Below the pieces are notes generated by a model, which worked only from the letters and a program-made list of their open reading frames with translations, had not been told where the DNA came from and did not search any database. Position numbers and translations under genes: made by a program. Shown here one piece after another: positions 58,151-64,000 of a stretch of 64,000 bases of DNA (positions are counted from its first letter, which is position 1; each line of letters begins with the position of its first letter). This DNA is from Papilionanthe hookeriana x Papilionanthe teres (taxonomy: Eukaryota > Streptophyta > Magnoliopsida > Asparagales > Orchidaceae): the NCBI GenBank assembly GCA_022702705.1, contig CM040426.1, positions 75,537,306 to 75,601,305 on the forward strand, written 5' to 3'.

Positions 58151-59400
58151 TCGCATTTAGGCTTAAGCTTTTTAGAATAAAAATTATTTAAAAACAATTT
58201 TAATAATAAACCTTTTATCTTAATAAAAATTTAGGATTAAAATAGTATCAAATTTAAAATAATCTTTTTTATGTCATGCTTTACTTTTCTTGCATTTCCT
58301 TTGGCCGGATTTAAAGTGGTTCCACATGCATGAATATATCCAAAGTCATGATAATAGGGTATCCACATTAAGAACTTGCTAGATAATAACATCATTTCTG
58401 CATTTCACGAGGAGTACTCTTGATCCTCCAATCTGACTAGCTAAACATAAATTTCTACGTTTAGAAGGTTGTCTAGAATGATTAAAATGTTAGAGACTCT
58501 CGGAGTTAGATGGGGTATAAGTTCTTTGTGCCTGACATTTCTTTGCTCTTTCATTCTAGAGGCTTGTTGTCCACTTTCTTGGCAAGAATAAGTCTTAGTT
58601 CCGTGGATTCCACCCAAACAAGGATCACAAGGGATTAAAAGTTTCTTTCTCTTGACTTTAGGGCTACTGATATTTTTTGGATGATGCCACATGGGTTGCT
58701 GACAAGGGTTTTCTGGTCGGGTTGGGTTGACTACCTCATTGACCAGACAGAGTGAGAGTCATAATATCTTGTGATGATGAATTAATGGAATATTGACCCG
58801 ACTGTCTATACCTGCTTAAGATTTTTTTATTTGTTTATTGATATATCCCTTTTGAGCTCATTCCATTCATTTGTCGTTGAGGTCATTTAATTGGCGTGGG
58901 TTGTTGATAGGCAACTGCTCATTTGGAATATAGTGATTCATCATCTACTTTTATAGCTCGACATAACTTTGAAGCATTGGATGATCTTATTTAAGATTAC
59001 CCTATCATTACTTGATATCTCTATTCACTAGTTATCACAAGATATAAGCAAGGTTTTTTTAAATGAGAGTGTTTTTGAGAATCCCTCAAGATGTAATGAA
59101 CCAAAGCGATATGTTTATTTGAGAGTTGCTCTTGATATGCGAGTAATTTATATAGAATCTTCTTCGTATATATGCTTTTAAAGTGCTTTGACCTGATCTC
59201 TTTTGGGCATATACTTTTGATCTATCACACGTAGGTTATCTTATAAAAATTCTCCTTGACTTTTTAAAATTTTTTTTTGTCTTTCTAAGTTTTTTTCTTT
59301 CTCCGAATCATTTTAAAGATCTAAGATAAAATGTTACTTGGAAAAGAGAATTATATGATGATAATTAGAAAAGCTAGTGATTCCGAGTTCTAAAAAGAAT
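58151..59400. repeat. Direct repeat unit, copy 3
   Basis: Diverged copy of 56327-58150. It ends where the MAP kinase fragment starts, after GCTAGTGATTCCGAGTTC (the counterpart of ACTGGCGACTCCG). The three copies could be LTRs or internal duplications of one gypsy-like element. Confidence 0.55.
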
Positions 59401-60000
59401 TCGATTAAGAAAATTAGCAATATTTTTGAAAACAAATTGATGCACTTCAAACACTATGGGATGTGAAACTTCTCTTTCACCTTCATCATGAGAATGTCAT
59501 TGGCTTGAAAGATTTTATGATGCCACATCATAAGAATTTAGTGATGTTTACCTAGTCGACGAACTCATGGATGCTGACGTGCATCAAATTATAAAATCTC
59601 CTCAAGTGCTCTCTAACGACCATTATCAATACTTTATGTTCCAATTGCTTCATGGACTGAAATACCTTGATTCGGCAAATATACTGTATCGAGACCTAAA
59701 GCCTGAAAACCTCTTGATCAACGTGAAGTATGACCTCAAGATTTGTAATGACTTTGGTCTGGCTTGAATAAGCAACAAGAAAGGACAGTTCATGGCTGAG
59801 TACGTTGTCAACCATTGGTGTCGAATCCACGAGCTTCTTATTTGTTGCGATAATTGTGAAAAATCAATAGACACATGGTATGAGGGCTGATCGCCGAGTT
59901 ACTGAGCTGTGAATCTATTTTTTCCGGATCTGAATGCCTGAACTAGCTCAAGCTCATCATAAATGTTTTGGGCACCATGAAAGATACCTAATATTTTTCT
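59400..60000 (+). pseudogene. Group C MAP kinase pseudogene, central catalytic part
   Basis: It reads with frame changes from the N-lobe (KKISNIFEN-like at 59415; LLFHLHHENVIGLKDFMM, 59473-59523) through DELMDADVHQIIKSPQVLS (59558-59610), YFMFQLLHGLKYLDSANIL, YRDLKPENLLIN (59686-59720), DLKICNDFGLA (59736-59767), then, after a stop, a GQFMAEYVV activation segment (59785), and IFPG-like and LKLIINVLGTMK-type sequence to about 59985. HRD is changed to YRD, an extra Asn precedes DFG, and TEY is AEY; with the stops this cannot be an active kinase. It covers exactly the region missing from the pseudogene at 45150-46051, but lies 13 kb away in the opposite orientation and abuts repeat copy 3. Confidence 0.85.
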
Positions 60001-62690
60001 TGAGTATTTATTCTTTTTATTTTCTCTTTTTTTTTTTTGGAAAAGAAATCAGTCCCTATATCATAAATTCTACTCTATAGTTTAAATCCAAAAATCAAAG
60101 TATTTAATAAATAAAATTAAAAATTTTTACCTTTATTTTTAAGTCACACAACTACTGTCAGTCGGTAAATAGAGTTTAGAGGAAAATAACAAAAGATATA
60201 GGGCTCAGGCTAGGGAAGGCAGATACAAGTTTCCTATTGGATGAAATTTTGGTGGGCTAGTCATCAGAAATCCTTGCATTTATGTCCGTTTTGATTTTTG
60301 ATGATCAGGCCCCCTGAACACTCTGTAACAAATTCCATAGGTATAATCAGTGGCTCGACTGTTGGGATTTTTTTACTGCTGGCAACGGCAATGATTACTC
60401 CTTCAAAACAACTTGCTTCATCTCTGGCGTCGATAAACCCATCCATGATTATCTGTTTTCTTGTAGTATTAGCTAATATATTAATGCCAATAAACTATAT
60501 TTTATCATGACAGTAGATGAAAGGAGGCTAAAAATTTCTCTTATGAAGGAAAGAGTTGTAATCTGTATGTATATGAGTTTTAAGACGTTGGCATCAATAT
60601 AAAAGGCTCCTTCCGACCTCCCGAGTTATTTATCAAATTTTCCAAAGTAATATTCCAATTCTATTTTTCTTCACGAAGCACTAACATTTTTAGGTTTGTT
60701 TTTTTTTGTTGAAATATTGCATAATTTTATAATTATTATAGAATTCATTATTAATTAATTTGAACATACATGCATGATAGAAATGAAAAACATATTATGA
60801 TAAATATCTGACAAAAGTGGAGTAATATATGAGAGTTATTCATACTAGAGACTAGGTGGTTTACCACTTACTGAAGATAAATAAAAAGAAAAAGATTTAT
60901 TTTGATAATATACAGTAATGGGATTGGTTGTACATTTGAGATGGGTAGAAAAATCAATTAATATGAAGGAAGTTTGATGCATCAAGGTATGCTTGGTTAA
61001 AAGTTGTGTAAAAAAATTATACACAAGTGCTAACATTTCCTATAGCATTATGGGAGAATGGATGAAGGAGGATTAAAAACATTAACTTCATGTTGTTTAT
61101 AAAAAACTAATTAAGAATCCAATTCTCCCACCATCTTTGTGGAGTATTTTGGCTTTGTTGGATATATATTTGAAATAAAAATAAGAGCTCTCCTACTCTC
61201 ACACACGAAAGAGATTTCGTGCATATTGTTAGAGTTATTAGGATTATTCATTGTCTTATAAGTATTAGAACACGAGTCATTAGTTTATATATAGTAGAAA
61301 TTTATAATCAGTATTGCTATAATAATTTTTTCGTTATCATATACATGAAGTTCAATATCTTCCATAATTTTTGTAGAATTAGTCTCAAAAGTTAAATTAG
61401 AAGAATTGCAAAAAAAGTTTTTTTAATGATTGTATTTCTCCTAAGTAGATTTAGTTTGTGTTTGTCCCGTTACTTTTTCTCGATAGTATTTCGTCCCACA
61501 ACTTTATTCCATAGATTTCATGAATTTGTTAGATTATTTCTGACCATTTTTATCTCCGTACACAGATCAGTTTTACCAAGTATTTTCCTCTTTCTAGTTT
61601 GATTTTAATTCATTGTTGTCATTTGAGTCTTGTTTTATATCTAATTATTTTCCTTGTCATGCCTAAAACTTAGGAATGAGTCAAAAATAGCATAAATATA
61701 AGCTATAAAGATTATGTAGAAGTTAGTTAAATCCTAATCAACACATGTCAAGGGTGAATAGAAAATAAATTTGCAGGGTTGTCTCAAACTGTTGGGGCAC
61801 TCCTATTATTGATATTGATAATGATGATCATAATAACTCTTGCAGATGATGAAATCTTATAAAAAAATACGTTGTGTCTGAACTCATTCATCCTTACAGA
61901 AATCATATCCAGTTGTACGTTGCTCTCAGTATTCCGATCTTCCAAAAAGCCTCTATATCTTTTGTGTTTATTAACACTTAATTAGTTGGTGTATATTAAT
62001 TAATACCATGGTTTATCAGCAATAATCTATAGCCATTTATCTTATAAATATCAGTCTGTACCTGTAGTCTTCAGAGATAAGGAGAAAGCCTATTGCTGCA
62101 CGATAATTTGTAAGAGCAACCCAACTGTGACTACAATTATAAAAAGCACGCATTATTTGATATATACTTGTATAGGAACAAGTTATAAATTCCAACTTGA
62201 ATTTTCCTTCTGGTTTTTAATGTTTTATAAAACACGACTCTGGCATCAATATAGAACTTATGTTTTCATAACGTGGGATAACTATACAAAAATATTTCCT
62301 TAGAAGGCATATAGGAAATATTTTTGTGCAAAATGCTAAAATGATTATGAAAACGAGGTATGCATTTGAAACTCTTCTTTCTTTCCTTTTTTCCCCCAAG
62401 TATCAAATCGGCTAATATACATTACGTAGATGCCATAGATGCCAATAATTCTTAATGAAAGAGAGAAAGAGAAAGAGAGAAATCTTGTAACATACTCATA
62501 CATTGATTTATTGTTTGAATTAGGTAGCAATACATGCATGGATAAAATGAACAGCACTTTTATGGGATTTGAGATATTTTTTTCTTTTTTGCAAGATATC
62601 ATTTTTTTTTCTTAAAAATGATCTATTACTTTTAAGGAATGATAAAACACTACGAGATTTTAGCTGATCATTTTCGGTGGTATTTGTTGT
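60001..62690. other. AT-rich DNA, no recognised gene
   Basis: A minus-strand frame at 60264-60446 (60 codons: MDGFIDARDEASCFEG, IPTVEPLIIPMEFVTE) has protein-like composition but no family I recognise; it may be an exon or dead fragment. The plus frame over it is probably its shadow. Nothing else was found. Confidence 0.4.
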
Positions 62691-64000
62691 AAATATTGGT
62701 ATTACCTTTGGTTCTTAATAAAAGCGGTGACTATCTCATGGGGGGTTGCCACGTTTATTGTGGTCGGAAATTTAAATTTTCCATGCATGGTATAGGGCCG
62801 CACTTTTATCTTGGCGGGAGAGAGAGAGGGTCCCACCCCCTCTCTCGGGACCTTCCCTCCTCTTATTGGCCATCCACAGGTGCAGACGCCGCATCTAGTA
62901 ATTTTTCCAATTTAAGTTAGTGATTGAGAGCTAGGGAGAGACATTGAGATCTTCGGCATCGTGAAGGAAAGTCACCATCCCTCATCTCGACTCACCCACT
63001 CCTTGTTTTTCTTTGACACTTGGCCGCCAAGTCCTTTGGCTGAAGGATTCTTGACTTCTCCTTACTTCTTCAACTAAGCAGCCAACTCCCGCCTCTCCTT
63101 TTTATCTTGACAACAGTCGCTGACCCGTTCGATTGACATCGAGTGCTAACCTCTCCTATACTTTTAACTCATTTTTCATCCAACACTGAGCCTTACCACA
63201 TCCCTCATCCCTTAATAAGAAACCCATGACAGAAAGACATGTTTATTTATGTATTTATTATTATTATTATTATTTTCTTTGTTAGGTTATTAAGTATTTT
63301 GACTAATGCATGTATAATTAAGTTGGGTTGATCGTAGATATTTTAGATAACGAATTAGTTTTTATATTTTAATTTAGCTTGTTTGCAAATTAACTATTCT
63401 AATTATTATATGGGAGCTTCTGATGAAACCTTATTCGACATCATTGCTCTCAATTAATTTGGGAGCCGTGCATCTCCTCATCTTGAGGTAAATACCTATT
63501 ATTTTTAGAGAATAAATATACCCTTTGTTATTAGGACTTTATACTTGTTGTTTGTATTAGATTCCTAAATATATTGTAATTATTTGTCTTAACTTTCGTG
63601 TTTTATTTATGTTACTACACACAGGATTTTCTTATGTTCATCTAGTGAATGTGTCTGCTTTGAATTATCGCTTCATAAGTTGGTGGAAATTAGATTTTTT
63701 TTTATTTTTTTTTGCAGTTTTAGTATTTATTTCTCTTACCCATTATGCTTGCCAATTGTAATAGATTTCTTTCATGTTTATCTCAGCTAAAATATTAATA
63801 GTATTGGTCATATTACTTATATAACATTTATTGAAGAATTGCATTATATATTTATATGTAGTGGTGTGTAGACCCACAAACCCTTTCTGATGTTAACTAG
63901 TCGAATTGATGGGCACATAGAGTGATGACTCTATAGGAAATCTTTGGATTTTCTTGAATTTGTGTTCATCTTTCTGGCTTCAGCGTATTTGACAAAAGTA
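62691..64000. other. Intergenic DNA with a GC-richer patch
   Basis: 62700-63200 is less AT-rich and contains GAGAGAGAGGGTCCCACC followed by CCCTCTCTCGGGACC (62820-62852), a near-palindrome. A 74-codon frame (62696-62920) matches no family I know. A TTA microsatellite lies at 63256-63277. The remainder is AT-rich. Confidence 0.4.

Overview
This window looks like nuclear DNA of a flowering plant. It is very AT-rich, it is packed with decayed plant transposon families (L1- and RTE-type LINEs, Ty3-gypsy of the Tat type, Ty1-copia, solo LTRs, hAT- and PIF/Harbinger-like MITEs), and its few genes belong to plant families: a BAHD acyltransferase, a DREB-type AP2/ERF factor and group C MAP kinase fragments. 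Gene density is very low. I see one complete gene (the ERF at 26141-26614) and one good exon (BAHD, 5215-5766). No rRNA, credible tRNA, CRISPR or prokaryotic system is visible. All identifications come from reading the sequence; no database was searched.

Layout. 0-5.2 kb: a foldback repeat, a 5'-truncated L1-type LINE on the minus strand (about 1230-4370) and a 592-bp hAT-like element (4567-5158), lying just upstream of BAHD exon 2. 5.9-11 kb: a Harbinger-like MITE, a degenerate repeat block, a composite hAT-like element and a solo LTR. 11-16 kb: foldback MITEs, a SINE-like sequence and LTR remnants. 17.9-19.7 kb: retroelement noncoding DNA with a GATCG-rich minisatellite and a duplicated block of about 240 bp. 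20.7-25.9 kb: MITE, solo LTR, then a Tat-type gypsy remnant. 26.1-27.5 kb: the ERF gene followed by two MITEs. 30.2-35.7 kb: gypsy gag/protease remnant, a possible gypsy N-terminal protein remnant and an RTE LINE tail. 36.2-38.7 kb: a decayed LTR element with a solo LTR nested inside. 39.9-44.1 kb: a copia LTR fragment and a Harbinger-like MITE.

44.5-50.4 kb is the most unusual part. Pieces of a group C MAP kinase gene lie in alternating orientation (+, -, +), the last two forming a palindrome of about 1.6 kb. This is followed directly by about 3.7 copies of a repeat of about 180 bp, and then by a decayed copia element with its 3' LTR. 51-59.4 kb holds retroelement noncoding DNA with direct repeats of roughly 1.3-1.8 kb, interrupted by a 1.44-kb element with terminal inverted repeats. 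A second, central MAP kinase fragment lies at 59.4-60.0 kb. From 60 kb to the end I recognise no gene.

How the genes relate: the ERF is probably a transcriptional repressor and the BAHD exon belongs to a secondary-metabolism acyltransferase; nothing links them functionally. The rest is best read as a nested transposon graveyard that has captured and rearranged kinase gene pieces.
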